A DNA stretch of 64,000 bases from CAZMVY01 sp964617875 (lineage in GTDB: Bacteria > Planctomycetota > Phycisphaerae > UBA1845 > PWPN01). This document shows positions 46,079-57,003 of this stretch, in pieces (position 1 is the first letter of the stretch; each line of letters opens with the position of its first letter). Position numbers and translations under genes: made by a program. The notes beneath the pieces were generated by a model that saw nothing but the letters and a program-made list of their open reading frames with translations, was not told the origin of the DNA and made no database searches. The stretch is from assembly GCA_964617875.1 (NCBI GenBank), contig CAZUAI010000009.1:1-64000 (forward strand), read 5' to 3'.

Positions 46079-48634
46079 CTACAGCAGCCGCGACTGTTTG
46101 CGCAGGATCCACTCGATCGCCAACAGCCCCAGCAACATCGCCAGCAGGTGCCAGCGGTAGCGGTCCGCCAGCAGGATGGGCGTGCCCGTGATGACGAGGC
46201 TGGCATTGCGATCCTCGATGAGATCGGGGATCGCGTCCGCTTCGTCGATGTCGAAGTAGCGCCCGCCGGCGGACTGCTCGGCGAGCGAGACAAGCTTCTC
46301 GCGGTCCATCTGCGGCCGGAGCGTCTCCAGGTTCGGCCGCACGATCTGGATGCTGTGCGTGATCGCTTCTCCGGGCGCGCCCGGGGCGGCGGGCAGGTTC
46401 ACGCGGAACTGCACGCGGCCGACGCGCGACGGGATGAATCGCCCGCGGAACCATCCGGGCCGGCCCGCCTCCGCCTGGAGGGGTATGGCCGTCTCGGTCC
46501 CATCCTCCGACGACGCCGTCACGCCGACCTCCGTCGCCTCCAGCGGCAGGTGGTTCTCGTTCAGCAACCTCGCGCCGAGCGGCACCGGCTCGCCCACCGA
46601 GAACGAGTCGCGATCGGTCATCAGCACCCCGCGACGGCCGCCGCCGAGCAGCTTGCCTTCCATGAGGTGCCGCAGAAGCTGAATCCAGAAGCGGTTGAAG
46701 TACGCCTCGCCGTACCGCCGCCACCGCCATGTCGAATCGAACGCCAGAAAGCCCGTCCGCCCCGCGCCGAAGAACTGCGTGGCGAGCAGGACGTGCTCGC
46801 CGTATGCGTTCGCCATGCGCGGGTTTGAGTGGCGCATCAGGGCGGTGGCCAGAGGCTTCTCGCGCCGCACGGGGTAGTGCCAGTACACCCCCGCGAGGCG
46901 CTTCCAGACGTCGGCCGTTGCGGCCGGACTGTCGGCCTGTGCAAGCACCGGGTGATCGAGCACGGCGGGCGGAATCGTCACCGGCCACGGCTGCGCCTGG
47001 AAGTAGCCGAGCTGGTTCAGGACGATCTCCGCCTCGGGATCGACGGTGACGGGCAGCATCTCGACCACGCCGCGGCAGTTCGCGTCGTTCATGAACCGCG
47101 AGGTGTACTTCCGCCCGGCGGCGTAGAGCAGGCCGGCGCCGTTGTTGCTCACGAGACCCTGCGCGAGTTCGCCCCAGGCCGGATCGAAGTCCCGCGGCTG
47201 CGGGTCGAAGAGCACGACGACATCGTACTGGAAGAGCTGCTCGGGCCTGTGCGGGAACTCGGTGATCACCGTCGTGCCCTCGCGGACGGCGTCGACATCG
47301 GCCGACTGCAGCCAGCAGCTCACGTCCACGGACTTGTCGCGCTCGAGCAGCCGCTCGACGAACTGGTAGTCCCACGTGGGCGACCCGGCGATGAGCAACA
47401 CGCGCATGCGGCTCTCGAGGATGCGGACGGTGACCTGGCGGCTGTTGTCGTCGGGTACGGACTCGGCCGGCAGAGGCGGCACACGAACGACGTACGTGAC
47501 GGTCCGCGCGTCGTCCACCTGCCGGCGGAAGGAGACCGGTTCCACGCGGGCGTCGGGCCCGACGGTCGCCGTTTCCGTGGCAACGACGCGGTCGCCGCCG
47601 TTCGAGACCTCCGCCAGCTCGACCGGGAGCGTCCCGCCGCTCAGGCCCTGCGCGGTCAGGTGGACCGTGATAGTGAACGGATCCTTGACGAATGCGTTGG
47701 CGGGCGCGACGACCTCGCTGACGCGGACGTTCTGCGCGGGACTCGGATCGCCGATGCCGACGGCAAATACCGGCACGTTGCGCGACCTGGCATAGCGGGC
47801 GATCGTGTCGGCCGACTCGCCGTAGTTCAGCCCGCCGTCGCCGAGCACGACGACGCCGGCAACCGGCGACGTGCCGAGCCCCTCGATCGCCTGCCGAAGA
47901 CACCGGCCAAGATCGGTCACCGGCGCCCCCGGCTGCATGGTCGGCCGGGATGTCGCCGCCGGAATCTCGCCCGCAGACCGGTCGTACGTACCCAGACGCG
48001 CGGGCTCATCGCCGTACTGCCAGAGCTGCACGCGGTTTCGCGTCGCGAGGGCCTTGAGCCATTGCCCGTCACCACGGGCCAGCAGGAGGCCCTGCAACTC
48101 GTCGCGCCGTTGTCCGCCGGCCGGCCGGCTCGTCGCCGCCGCCTCGCCGCCGGAGGCGAGGAACCTCTGCACGCGGGCCGCCGCCGCCGGATCGTGATAC
48201 CGGTCGGCAAGCTGCATGCTGGCAGACCCGTCGAGAAGCACGAGCGTATACGAATTGATCGTGCGGTGGAGGTAGGTCGCCACGATCGGCTGGACCCAGA
48301 TGGCGGCCAGGATGACGAGGATCAGGCAGCGCACGACGGCCATGGCCGTCCGGGCACGAAGCGACGCACCCGTCCGGGCCTCGCGGCGATAGAACCAGAT
48401 GACCGCATAGAGCATCGCCGCAAGCACGACGATCGAGCACAGCGCCGCCCAGTGAGAGGGCAACCGCGCGAACTCGAGCCGCCGCTCCGCCGCCGCATCG
48501 GCCAGCAGGTTGGGCACGCCGAAGAACAGGAACGCGAAGACCCCGGAAAGCCGGAAGGCCGGCGAACCTCCGAGCCCGCGGGCACGCAGGCCCGGAAAAC
48601 CGCCCACCCTGCTCGTGCGATTTTCCGCTTTCAT
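46079..48634 (-). CDS. VWA-domain membrane protein (last gene of the MoxR operon)
   Basis: Protein of 851 aa with N-terminal membrane segments (near 28-45, 63-80 and 97-118), a von Willebrand A-like domain starting at LVLLDGSASMQL (MIDAS DxSxS) and continuing to VFAVGIGDPSP, Ig-like and glutamine amidotransferase-like regions (MRVLLIAGSPTWDYQFVERL; AGLLYAAGRKYTS) and a last membrane helix (HLLAMLLGLLAIEWIL). The ATG overlaps the previous stop (ATGA). Such proteins accompany MoxR/DUF58 in planctomycetes and are thought to act in envelope or metalloprotein maturation; the actual role is unknown. Confidence 0.8.
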   Translation of the reverse strand: MKAENRTSRVGGFPGLRARGLGGSPAFRLSGVFAFLFFGVPNLLADAAAERRLEFARLPSHWAALCSIVVLAAMLYAVIWFYRREARTGASLRARTAMAVVRCLILVILAAIWVQPIVATYLHRTINSYTLVLLDGSASMQLADRYHDPAAAARVQRFLASGGEAAATSRPAGGQRRDELQGLLLARGDGQWLKALATRNRVQLWQYGDEPARLGTYDRSAGEIPAATSRPTMQPGAPVTDLGRCLRQAIEGLGTSPVAGVVVLGDGGLNYGESADTIARYARSRNVPVFAVGIGDPSPAQNVRVSEVVAPANAFVKDPFTITVHLTAQGLSGGTLPVELAEVSNGGDRVVATETATVGPDARVEPVSFRRQVDDARTVTYVVRVPPLPAESVPDDNSRQVTVRILESRMRVLLIAGSPTWDYQFVERLLERDKSVDVSCWLQSADVDAVREGTTVITEFPHRPEQLFQYDVVVLFDPQPRDFDPAWGELAQGLVSNNGAGLLYAAGRKYTSRFMNDANCRGVVEMLPVTVDPEAEIVLNQLGYFQAQPWPVTIPPAVLDHPVLAQADSPAATADVWKRLAGVYWHYPVRREKPLATALMRHSNPRMANAYGEHVLLATQFFGAGRTGFLAFDSTWRWRRYGEAYFNRFWIQLLRHLMEGKLLGGGRRGVLMTDRDSFSVGEPVPLGARLLNENHLPLEATEVGVTASSEDGTETAIPLQAEAGRPGWFRGRFIPSRVGRVQFRVNLPAAPGAPGEAITHSIQIVRPNLETLRPQMDREKLVSLAEQSAGGRYFDIDEADAIPDLIEDRNASLVITGTPILLADRYRWHLLAMLLGLLAIEWILRKQSRLL

Positions 48635-50943
48635 GTCTTCCTCGCCCCGAACCACCATGCCAGGGCGCTTTCCGCCATCAGCACGGCGGCGAGCACGAGC
48701 AGCACCGCCGGCCACGTCTCCCGCCGGGCGTCGTCGCTGTCGTCCCGCGTGAGTTCGTCGCCGCGGACGAACGTGAACGGAACCTCCGTCAGCGATTCGC
48801 GGAGCGCGGCCTCGCCGCAACGGGCCAGGGCGCTCTCCCGCGGATCGACGTTGACGACCGCCATCCGCGGCGTCGCCTGCCCCCCCGTCTCCCGCAGGGC
48901 GAACCGGTACACGCCGGCGCGGGCGGTGTTCGTCCACGTCAGCCGGGCGGCGGCCTCGGCCCCTTCGAGCCGGGCCTGGATGGTGGCCTCCGGTTCGTCC
49001 GGGAAGGCCGGCGTCCGCACCGTCGCCGCCGGGTCGAACCGGCCGGGCTCCAGCGAGAGGACGATCGGCGATCCCACCAGCACGCTCCCCGCATCGTCCG
49101 GCGACTCGGCGGGCCGGGCCACGAACTGAATCAACTCCTGCATCATCGCGACGTAGGTGAACCAGTCCGGAAAGTTGGTCCACGCCTTGTCGGCCGACGT
49201 CGTGAACAGGACGACATGCCCCCACCCGAACGGTCGCTCGATCATCGCCGGATGGCGGTCGGCGTCATCGTAGGCCAGCAGCACGCGCGCGGCCGCCCGC
49301 TCGATCGGCTGCGTCGCCGGCAGCGAGGCCGGCGCGGACGCCGTCGCCGGCCGGCTCGACGGCACGGCGGGAAAGACCGCAACGAACTTCCGCGTCAGGA
49401 TGCCGTCGAAGAACGGCGTATCAACCCCCGCGAAACCGCGAAGAACCGGGTGTGTGAAGTCCGGCGACGTAAAACGGCAGCCCGCCGCCGTGGCAGCCTC
49501 GACGACCTCGCCGAGCCTCGCGGGCAGCACCCCCCCGCCGTCGCGGTAGAACAGCCGGTTGTACAATTCCGCATCGACCTGATCGCCGAGAAAGAACACC
49601 ACGCCCCCGCCGGCCCGGGCAAACCGTTCGAGCTGCGCCGCCGACGATTCCGTGATGCGGTAGACGTTCGTCAGGACGACCGCGTGGTAGCCGCCGAGGT
49701 TGGCGTCGTCCAGAGCGTTTTCATCGATCCCCTCGACCTCGACGCCGCTGAAGACCGGCCCGTCCGGCCGCAGCGCGACGGCGAGCACCGGGGCCTCGTC
49801 CTTCGCACCGGCGGCCTCCGACGTCCCGCCGACGATCAGCACGCGGATCGCCCGCTGCACGTCCACGGCGAGATACCGCCGGTTGTCCGCCGCGAGCCGG
49901 TCGTCCGGCAATTCGGCCGTGATCGTCGCCGGACCGGGCGACGGCAGCACCAGCTCGACCGGCACGCCAACGCCCTGCCCCGGCTTGAGCGGCGGGACAG
50001 GGACAGGCGGCTGCGACGCCTCATCCACGAACAGCCGCAGCGAGCCGACACTCACCTCCGTACGGCCGTAGTTGGCGACCGTCGCGACGAATCGCGCCGG
50101 AACGCCTGCGATCACCTGCGGCTGATCGGGAACGAACGACGCGATGCCCGCGTTCGACACCTCGTCCATGCCGACGTCCACGAGCACCAGCCGCAACGAC
50201 CGGCGCCCGCCCGACCATCCGGCCAGGGCCGCCGCCGGGCTTCCCGACGCGCCCGCCGTGGCGGACTCATCCGGGCGAGCCCAGTCCGCCGCCTGGAAAT
50301 CGCTGACCACGTAGACGGCGGCGTTGGCGGCCTCGCCCCTGGCGTCGAGAAGCTTCCGCACGCCCGCGAGCGCTTCCCGAAGGCACGGCCCGCGCTCCGA
50401 CGGCCGGAGCCGGTCCAGCCGCGATCGCAGATCCTCCGAAGCGACCTCGCGAAGCGAAAGCGTCTGGACCACCGGCGTCTCCGGGCGCGACGCGAGCAGG
50501 ATCGTCAGCGAGTCCTGCGGCGACTGTTGCTCGATCCACCGGCACAGCCGCAGCACGGCGGACCGCGCCTCGTCGAAGACCGTCCCGCGATCGCTCCGGT
50601 AACCGGTCGAGAACGTGTCATCCAGCAGAACGATCCGTTCCGTGCGAGCGGCCCCGCCGAGAACCGCCGCGAGCCCGCGCGGCTGGACGTACCACCGTGC
50701 CAGCACCAGCCCGACCAGGAACGCGGCCAGGCACCGCAGCGTCAGCAGGATCAGTTCCTCGATGCGGACCCGGCGGCGGTTCTGCCGTTCGGCCTCGAGC
50801 AGAAAGTCCATCGCCGCCCACCGCACCCGCCGAAACCGCCGCCTGGCGAGCAAGTGAATGATGATGGGCACCGACACCGCGGCCGCGCCCGCGTAGAACA
50901 CGGCAGAACTCACAAACGCGGCCAGAATGCTCGTTGCCGTCAT
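48631..50943 (-). CDS. BatA-type membrane protein with VWA-like region
   Basis: Protein of 770 aa that begins with the BatA N-terminal domain (YAGAAAVSVPIIIHLLARRRFRRVRWAAMDFL), followed by a second membrane segment (LILLTLRCLAAFLVGLVLARW). A VWA-like region follows (IVLLDDTFSTGYRSD; AVYVVSDFQAADW), with the MIDAS Ser partly changed (DDTFS). A class I amidotransferase-like segment (GYHAVVLTNVYRI; GGGVVFFLGDQVD) and a final helix (WPAVLLVLAAVLMAESAL) complete it. ATGA overlaps join it to both neighbours. Related to the Bat aerotolerance set, but function in this phylum is unproven. Confidence 0.8.
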   Translation of the reverse strand: MTATSILAAFVSSAVFYAGAAAVSVPIIIHLLARRRFRRVRWAAMDFLLEAERQNRRRVRIEELILLTLRCLAAFLVGLVLARWYVQPRGLAAVLGGAARTERIVLLDDTFSTGYRSDRGTVFDEARSAVLRLCRWIEQQSPQDSLTILLASRPETPVVQTLSLREVASEDLRSRLDRLRPSERGPCLREALAGVRKLLDARGEAANAAVYVVSDFQAADWARPDESATAGASGSPAAALAGWSGGRRSLRLVLVDVGMDEVSNAGIASFVPDQPQVIAGVPARFVATVANYGRTEVSVGSLRLFVDEASQPPVPVPPLKPGQGVGVPVELVLPSPGPATITAELPDDRLAADNRRYLAVDVQRAIRVLIVGGTSEAAGAKDEAPVLAVALRPDGPVFSGVEVEGIDENALDDANLGGYHAVVLTNVYRITESSAAQLERFARAGGGVVFFLGDQVDAELYNRLFYRDGGGVLPARLGEVVEAATAAGCRFTSPDFTHPVLRGFAGVDTPFFDGILTRKFVAVFPAVPSSRPATASAPASLPATQPIERAAARVLLAYDDADRHPAMIERPFGWGHVVLFTTSADKAWTNFPDWFTYVAMMQELIQFVARPAESPDDAGSVLVGSPIVLSLEPGRFDPAATVRTPAFPDEPEATIQARLEGAEAAARLTWTNTARAGVYRFALRETGGQATPRMAVVNVDPRESALARCGEAALRESLTEVPFTFVRGDELTRDDSDDARRETWPAVLLVLAAVLMAESALAWWFGARKT

Positions 50944-51852
50944 TTCGCCGTCTTCATCCGCTGCGCCAGGAACATCGACAGCGCCACATCCAGCGGGTCC
51001 TGCGTCGAGATCATCGCGTAGTCGATCCGGTGGTCCATGCACACCCGACGAATCCGGCCCGCGAACCGCTGCATCGCGTCGAGGTAGCTCTGCCGCAGGG
51101 CCTGCGGGTCGGTGAGCAGTTGCAGATCCGGCCGCTCGAGCCCCTCGAAGAGCGTGTTGTCGGCGAACGGGAACTCGATCTCGTCGCGGTCGAGCACCTG
51201 GAGGACGAGGACCTCGTGCCCGCCGTAGCGGAACCGCTGCAGCCCGGCGATGACGTCCTCGGCCGACGTCAGCAGGTCCGACACGATGACCACCATGCCC
51301 CGGCGCCGGATCCGCTCGGCCAGGTGCTGAAACAGCGCCTTGACGTTCGTCGTCTCGTCGGGGCGCGTGCGGTCGATCGTCTCGATCAGCGAACGGATCT
51401 TCGCCTTGTGGGCCGTCGGCGGAATCTGCTCGCGGATGCCGTGGTCGAACAACACGAGCCCGACGGCGTCCTGCTGCTCCATGAGCAGGTACGCCAGCGA
51501 CGCCGCGATGCACGAGGCGTACTCGAACTTGGTCATGCGCTCGACCTTCCCCCCCGCCCGGGACGAGGATCGAACGGCCGCCGCATCCTCCGGATACGCC
51601 ATCGACCGCGACGCGTCGAGCAGGATGTGCGTGCGGAGGTTCGTCTCCTCCTCGTACTGCTTGACGTAGTAGCGGTCCGCCCGGCCGTAGACGCGCCAGT
51701 CGATGTGGCGGATGTCGTCGCCGGGAGCGTACTCGCGGTGCTCGGCGAACTCGACGGAGAAGCCGCGGTAGGGGCTCCGGTGCAGCCCGGCGATGAAGCC
51801 CTCGACGATCCTCCGCGCCCGCAACTCCAGCGGTGCGATGCGCCGGATGACC

Positions 51853-52920
<1,068 letters not shown>

Positions 52921-53184
52921 GGAGTCTCCTCAAAAAAACACAGAGAGCATGTTCGTTCGGACGAGAAATCCGAGACGCTGCTCTCTGCCTACCACGTGGT
53001 TCCCCACCGTCGGCCGCTTCTGCGCCGCGACGGCTTTCGCCGACGCCGCAGGTTGGCCCGCGGTGAGACCACGCGATAGCAAACCCTTTCCCCGGGGTTC
53101 TGCACCCATTATATCGGCCGGGCCGGACAAGGGAAAGACCTCTCGGCACGCTGTCGTCACCGCTCGCCTCCTTATCGCCGGTTT

Positions 53185-53227
53185 GCCGGCGGCCCTGGAG
53201 TGCGCCGCCAAGGGTGGCGCCTTGGCT
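53185..53227 (-). repeat. dispersed 43-nt repeat, family B copy 2
   Basis: Inverted relative to the copy at 8094-8136, 36 of 43 positions equal by hand. The central GGCGGCGCACTCC is fully conserved between copies, while the hairpin arms differ. Confidence 0.55.
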
Positions 53228-53251
53228 GACAAAGGGCCGGGCGAACATCGC

Positions 53252-53279
53252 TTGCCGTCGTACGGAATCGGACGATAAT
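53252..53279 (+). promoter_or_regulatory. candidate promoter of pyk, leaderless geometry
   Basis: TTGCCG (53252-53257), 16 nt, GATAAT (53274-53279). The ATG of pyk begins 9 nt after the -10, so transcription may start at or next to the ATG. No Shine-Dalgarno sequence precedes the gene. Confidence 0.5.
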
Positions 53280-53287
53280 CCCCCAGC

Positions 53288-54706
53288 ATGAACACCGCCT
53301 TTCGCCGTACCAAGATCGTCGCGACCCTCGGGCCGGCCAGCAGTTCGCCGGAGATCGTTCGCCAGCTCATCCAGGCCGGGATGGACGTCGCCCGGCTGAA
53401 CTTCTCGCACGGCTCCTACGAGGACCACGCCCGCACCGTCGCCACGCTTCGGCGCACGGCGGACGAACTGGACAGCCCCGTCACGATCCTCCAGGACCTC
53501 CAGGGGCCCAAGATCCGCGTGGGCCAGTTGCCCGCCGGCGAGATCGCCCTGAAGGAGGAGGCCACGGTCACCCTGGTCCCGGTCGCCGAGTTCGGCGGCA
53601 CGCCCGACACGATCCCGATCGACTACCCCCACCTCGCCGACGAGGCGAAGGTGGGCATGCAGGTCCTGCTCGCCGACGGCCTGATGGAGCTGAAGGTCGT
53701 CGGCGTCGCGGCCCACGGCGTTCGCTGTCGTGTCGTTGAGGGCGGGGTGCTCAAGAGCCGCAAGGGCGTCAATTTTCCCGACCTGCACCTCCGCCTCCCC
53801 GCGCTGACCGACAAAGACCGGCAGGACCTCGAGTTCGGCATCTCGCAGAAAGTGGACTGGGTATCGCTCAGCTTCGTGCGGTGCGCGGACGACGTCCGGA
53901 CGCTCAAGGCGCTGCTCGCCGAGAATGGCGTCACCAAGCCGGTCGTCGCCAAGATCGAGAAGCCGCAGGCCATCGAGCACCTCGACCAGATTGTCGCCGA
54001 GGCGCAGGGCGTCATGGTGGCCCGGGGCGATCTGGGCGTCGAGATGAGCCCCGAAAAGGTCCCCATGCTGCAGAAGCGGATCATCGAGCTGTGCAACCGC
54101 AAGGGCCGGCCGGTAATCACCGCCACGCAGATGCTCGAGAGCATGATCGAGGAGCCCCGCCCCACGCGGGCCGAGGCCAGCGACGTCGCCAACGCGATCG
54201 TCGACGGCACCGACGCCGTCATGCTCTCGGGAGAAACGGCCGTCGGCAAGCACCCCGTCAAGGCCGTCGAAATGATGGCCCGCATCGCCCGCGAGGTCGA
54301 GGAGCGCATCACGTTCAAGAGCTACCCGTCCGCCGAACGCACGCGGACCGACGCCCTCGGCGAGGCGGTCCGGCCGATGGAGGCCGTCCTGCAGCCGCGC
54401 TGCATCGCGCTGTTGACCTCGACGGGGTACACGGCCGCCCGGGTCGCCTCCGAACGCCCGCGCTCGCCGGTGATCGCGCTGACACTGCGGCCCGAGGTGT
54501 ACCACGGGCTGAACCTCGTCTGGGGCGTGCGGCCGTTGCTCGTCCGCAAGGCGTGCGAAACGTTCGAGGAACTCGTTGCCCTGGCCGAATCAACGCTGCG
54601 AGAGCGGAATCTCGCGGATCCCGGCGATGTCGTCCTCATCATGGGCGGCATTCCGCCGATGGAGCCCCGCGGCACGAATTTCATCAAGGTGCACACGGTC
54701 CGGTAG
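53288..54706 (+). CDS. pyk: pyruvate kinase
   Basis: Last step of glycolysis: phosphoenolpyruvate plus ADP to pyruvate plus ATP. At 472 aa it is the usual length. Intact motifs: RRTKIVATLGPAS at the start, NFSHGSYEDH, catalytic Lys in VVAKIEKPQAIEHL, metal-binding MVARGDLGVE, and TATQMLESM with PTRAEASDVANAI and DAVMLSGETAVGKHP. The C-terminal domain (about 360-472) is normal. It stands alone, divergent from the MoxR operon, with a -10 only 8 nt before the ATG. Confidence 0.97.
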   Translation: MNTAFRRTKIVATLGPASSSPEIVRQLIQAGMDVARLNFSHGSYEDHARTVATLRRTADELDSPVTILQDLQGPKIRVGQLPAGEIALKEEATVTLVPVAEFGGTPDTIPIDYPHLADEAKVGMQVLLADGLMELKVVGVAAHGVRCRVVEGGVLKSRKGVNFPDLHLRLPALTDKDRQDLEFGISQKVDWVSLSFVRCADDVRTLKALLAENGVTKPVVAKIEKPQAIEHLDQIVAEAQGVMVARGDLGVEMSPEKVPMLQKRIIELCNRKGRPVITATQMLESMIEEPRPTRAEASDVANAIVDGTDAVMLSGETAVGKHPVKAVEMMARIAREVEERITFKSYPSAERTRTDALGEAVRPMEAVLQPRCIALLTSTGYTAARVASERPRSPVIALTLRPEVYHGLNLVWGVRPLLVRKACETFEELVALAESTLRERNLADPGDVVLIMGGIPPMEPRGTNFIKVHTVR

Positions 54707-54813
54707 AGCGGGCGGTTCTCCGCCACCCCGCACTCGCGACCGGGGGACTCGCGTGAGAATGTGCCCGCGAAACCTCGGGGGTCGTCGGCCCGCGCATCTT
54801 CCCGCTCGCCGGC

Positions 54814-56493
54814 CTACGACGAAAGACCCGAATCACGCATGTCCCGTTCCAGTCGGAGGCGGCGGTTCAACACCACGAGGAGAAAGGCCGACACGACCAG
54901 CACCGCCGCCAGCCGTCGGCCGGATTCCACACGGCGGTCGGCGGGGACGGCAGGTTCGCCCGCCTGCACGGCCGGCACCGACACGTCGCCGGCGGGGTGA
55001 GCGTATTCGTGCGCCCGGCCGAGGTAGGCGGTACTCGCAAGAAAGGCAACCAGCAGCAGCGAGGCGACCGATGTGGCCAGGCGTGAAGCCCCCCCGGACC
55101 CGGTTTGTCCGACAACGGCGATCAGCAGCATTGCCGCTCCGAACGCCGCGACGGCGACAACCGCCGGGACCGCCCCCACACCGCCCCACAATGTGTATCC
55201 GATGACGCCGGAGACAACCGTCATGCCGAACAGCGTGGCGGCGCCGTTGGGGCGGCGATCGGCGTGCCGCTCAATCCACACGCCGACGAGCAACCACACG
55301 ATCGCGACCGCTGCCGTAACCGTCGGGGCGGACGGCGCGGCCGCGCCCTCGGACACGCGAGCGGCCAGGATCGCAAGCACCGCCGGCGTCGTGCAGGCCC
55401 ACGCCAGCACGACGGCCGCGGCCAGCAGCGCCCGCCGCAGCCAGACCGCCCGCCGTCGCTGGCGCGCCGTGCCGTCGGGCTCAACGTCCAGGAGGGGAAT
55501 CGCCGACAGCAACAACGCGAGTGCGGCGAAGAAGACGACCCCGACCTGCAACCCGTCGAGGCCCAGCACGGTGGCGGGCATCAGCTTGAGAACCTTGAAC
55601 ACGGACAGGAAATACCACTCCGGCTGGATGCCCTCCGGCGTTGGGGCGAGCGGATCCGCCCGGACGCCCACGACCGGCGGGTATAGAAATGCCACGGCGG
55701 CCAGGGCGCCGCCGACCAGCACGAGGGCCCGCAGATCGCGCAGCACGAAGTCCGGCCAGAATCGCACCGACGGAAACGCCCGGCCCGCCGCGCGGTCACG
55801 CTGTGCCGACGGCGGCACGCTCGACCCGTGATAGACGACGAGGGCAAGGTGGACCGCGATAACGAGGCCGATCGTCATCGGCAAAATGACGACATGGAGC
55901 CCGAAAAACCGCGGCAGCGTCAGTTCGGTCACGTCGGGGCCGGCCAGGAGAAGCTGCCTGGCCAGCGGCCCGACCAGCGGCACCGCGCCCGCGATTCCGC
56001 CGCCAACCCGCGTCGCCGCAAATGACAATGCGTTCCACGGAAGCAGGTAGCCGGTAAACGCCGAGGTCAGCGTAAGCCCGAGCAGCGCCAGTCCCGTCCA
56101 CCAGGCGAACTCGCGGGGCCGGCGATACGCCTTCAGCAGCAGCACGCTGAACAGATGGACCAGCAGCGCCATCACCATCAGATTGGCGGCCCAGTGGTGG
56201 ATGGACCGCACCCACCAGCCATGCGGGATGGCGGTCACGATCTGCTGCACGGATTCGTGCGCACCGGGCGCCCGCGGGTCGCGCGGGACATCGGGACGGT
56301 AGTACAGCAGGAGGAGCATCCCGGTCACGACCAGCGTCGTAAAGCATGTGAGGACAATGCCGCCGAGGTAGTACCAGACGAAATGGCGGTGCAGCGGCAC
56401 AGTCTTGTGGGAGAGCAACTCGTGCACGGTGGCGATGGGCAGCCGTGCCTGCAGCCAGGCCCGCACGCGAGGTCGAAGCGGCTCGTGTGGCAC
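54814..56493 (-). CDS. cytochrome b of a bc-type complex
   Basis: Membrane quinol-oxidising subunit, 559 aa, carrying the cytochrome b and b6-subunit IV halves in one chain. Heme ligands: His99 or His100 and His113 in helix B, His200 and His215 in helix D; 14 residues between the second pair is the b6-type spacing. The Qo motif is PEWY (291-294). From about 340 on, six or so extra hydrophobic stretches form a long C-terminal part of unknown role, ending in a basic tail. It follows the Rieske gene after 3 nt. No cytochrome c1 or other c-type gene is nearby. Confidence 0.88.
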   Translation of the reverse strand: MPHEPLRPRVRAWLQARLPIATVHELLSHKTVPLHRHFVWYYLGGIVLTCFTTLVVTGMLLLLYYRPDVPRDPRAPGAHESVQQIVTAIPHGWWVRSIHHWAANLMVMALLVHLFSVLLLKAYRRPREFAWWTGLALLGLTLTSAFTGYLLPWNALSFAATRVGGGIAGAVPLVGPLARQLLLAGPDVTELTLPRFFGLHVVILPMTIGLVIAVHLALVVYHGSSVPPSAQRDRAAGRAFPSVRFWPDFVLRDLRALVLVGGALAAVAFLYPPVVGVRADPLAPTPEGIQPEWYFLSVFKVLKLMPATVLGLDGLQVGVVFFAALALLLSAIPLLDVEPDGTARQRRRAVWLRRALLAAAVVLAWACTTPAVLAILAARVSEGAAAPSAPTVTAAVAIVWLLVGVWIERHADRRPNGAATLFGMTVVSGVIGYTLWGGVGAVPAVVAVAAFGAAMLLIAVVGQTGSGGASRLATSVASLLLVAFLASTAYLGRAHEYAHPAGDVSVPAVQAGEPAVPADRRVESGRRLAAVLVVSAFLLVVLNRRLRLERDMRDSGLSS

Positions 56494-56496
56494 GGA

Positions 56497-57003
56497 TCAC
56501 ACCTTCCTTTCGGCCGCCGGACCGCTCTGGGACGCAGGATCGAGCGGCTTTGCCGAGACGAGCAGCGTCCCGTCACCCTGTTTGCGGACAAAAAACCTGC
56601 GAAGCGGGCGCGGCGGCGGCGTGCCCGGCACGTTGACGCCATCGGCCGTGAACTCGCCGCCGTGACAGCCGCAATGAATGTCGTTGCTCTTCGGCCGATA
56701 GCGGACGTTGCACTGCCCGTGCGTACACACCGCGGACAGCGCCCGCAGTTCGCCGTCGGGCAGATGGAAGACCAGCACCGGATGCGGGCCGTAGGCGACG
56801 AGAATGAAGCGGTCGCGGGCGAGCGCCTCGAGGGCCGGGCCGGCGACGACGACCTGGTCGGGCTCGGGGATCTCCTGCCCCGTGAGATAGCCAAGCGCCG
56901 TCTCGCCGGCAACGACTCCGACGCCGAGCAACCCGGCGCCGACCATGCCGTCCAGAAAGTCGCGGCGGTTGAGGATGGATTGGTCAAGTTTCATGCGAAG
57001 CAT
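56497..57003 (-). CDS. Rieske iron-sulfur protein with variant box I
   Basis: Electron-transfer subunit of the bc-type complex, 168 aa. A twin-arginine leader (NRRDFLDGMVGAGLLGVGVV) anchors the cluster domain outside the membrane. Box I is CTHGQC (93-98) where CTHxGC is usual; box II is CGCHGG (111-116). Cys93/His95 and Cys111/His114 are the 2Fe-2S ligands, and Cys98/Cys113 could form the usual disulfide. The start overlaps the sdhB end by 20 nt; AGGA lies 8 nt before it, while an ATG at 56994 is the alternative. Confidence 0.88.
   Translation of the reverse strand: MLRMKLDQSILNRRDFLDGMVGAGLLGVGVVAGETALGYLTGQEIPEPDQVVVAGPALEALARDRFILVAYGPHPVLVFHLPDGELRALSAVCTHGQCNVRYRPKSNDIHCGCHGGEFTADGVNVPGTPPPRPLRRFFVRKQGDGTLLVSAKPLDPASQSGPAAERKV

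Larger units (their letters stand above)
52921..53287. other. 367-nt divergent intergenic region
   Basis: Between the MoxR gene (minus) and pyruvate kinase (plus). It holds repeat family B copy 2 (53185-53227) and the pyk promoter (53252-53279). No gene seen. Confidence 0.6.

Noticed and set aside
54707..54813. An intrinsic terminator between the convergent pyk and cytochrome b genes.
   Set aside because: Only short imperfect GC pairings and no T-run were found.
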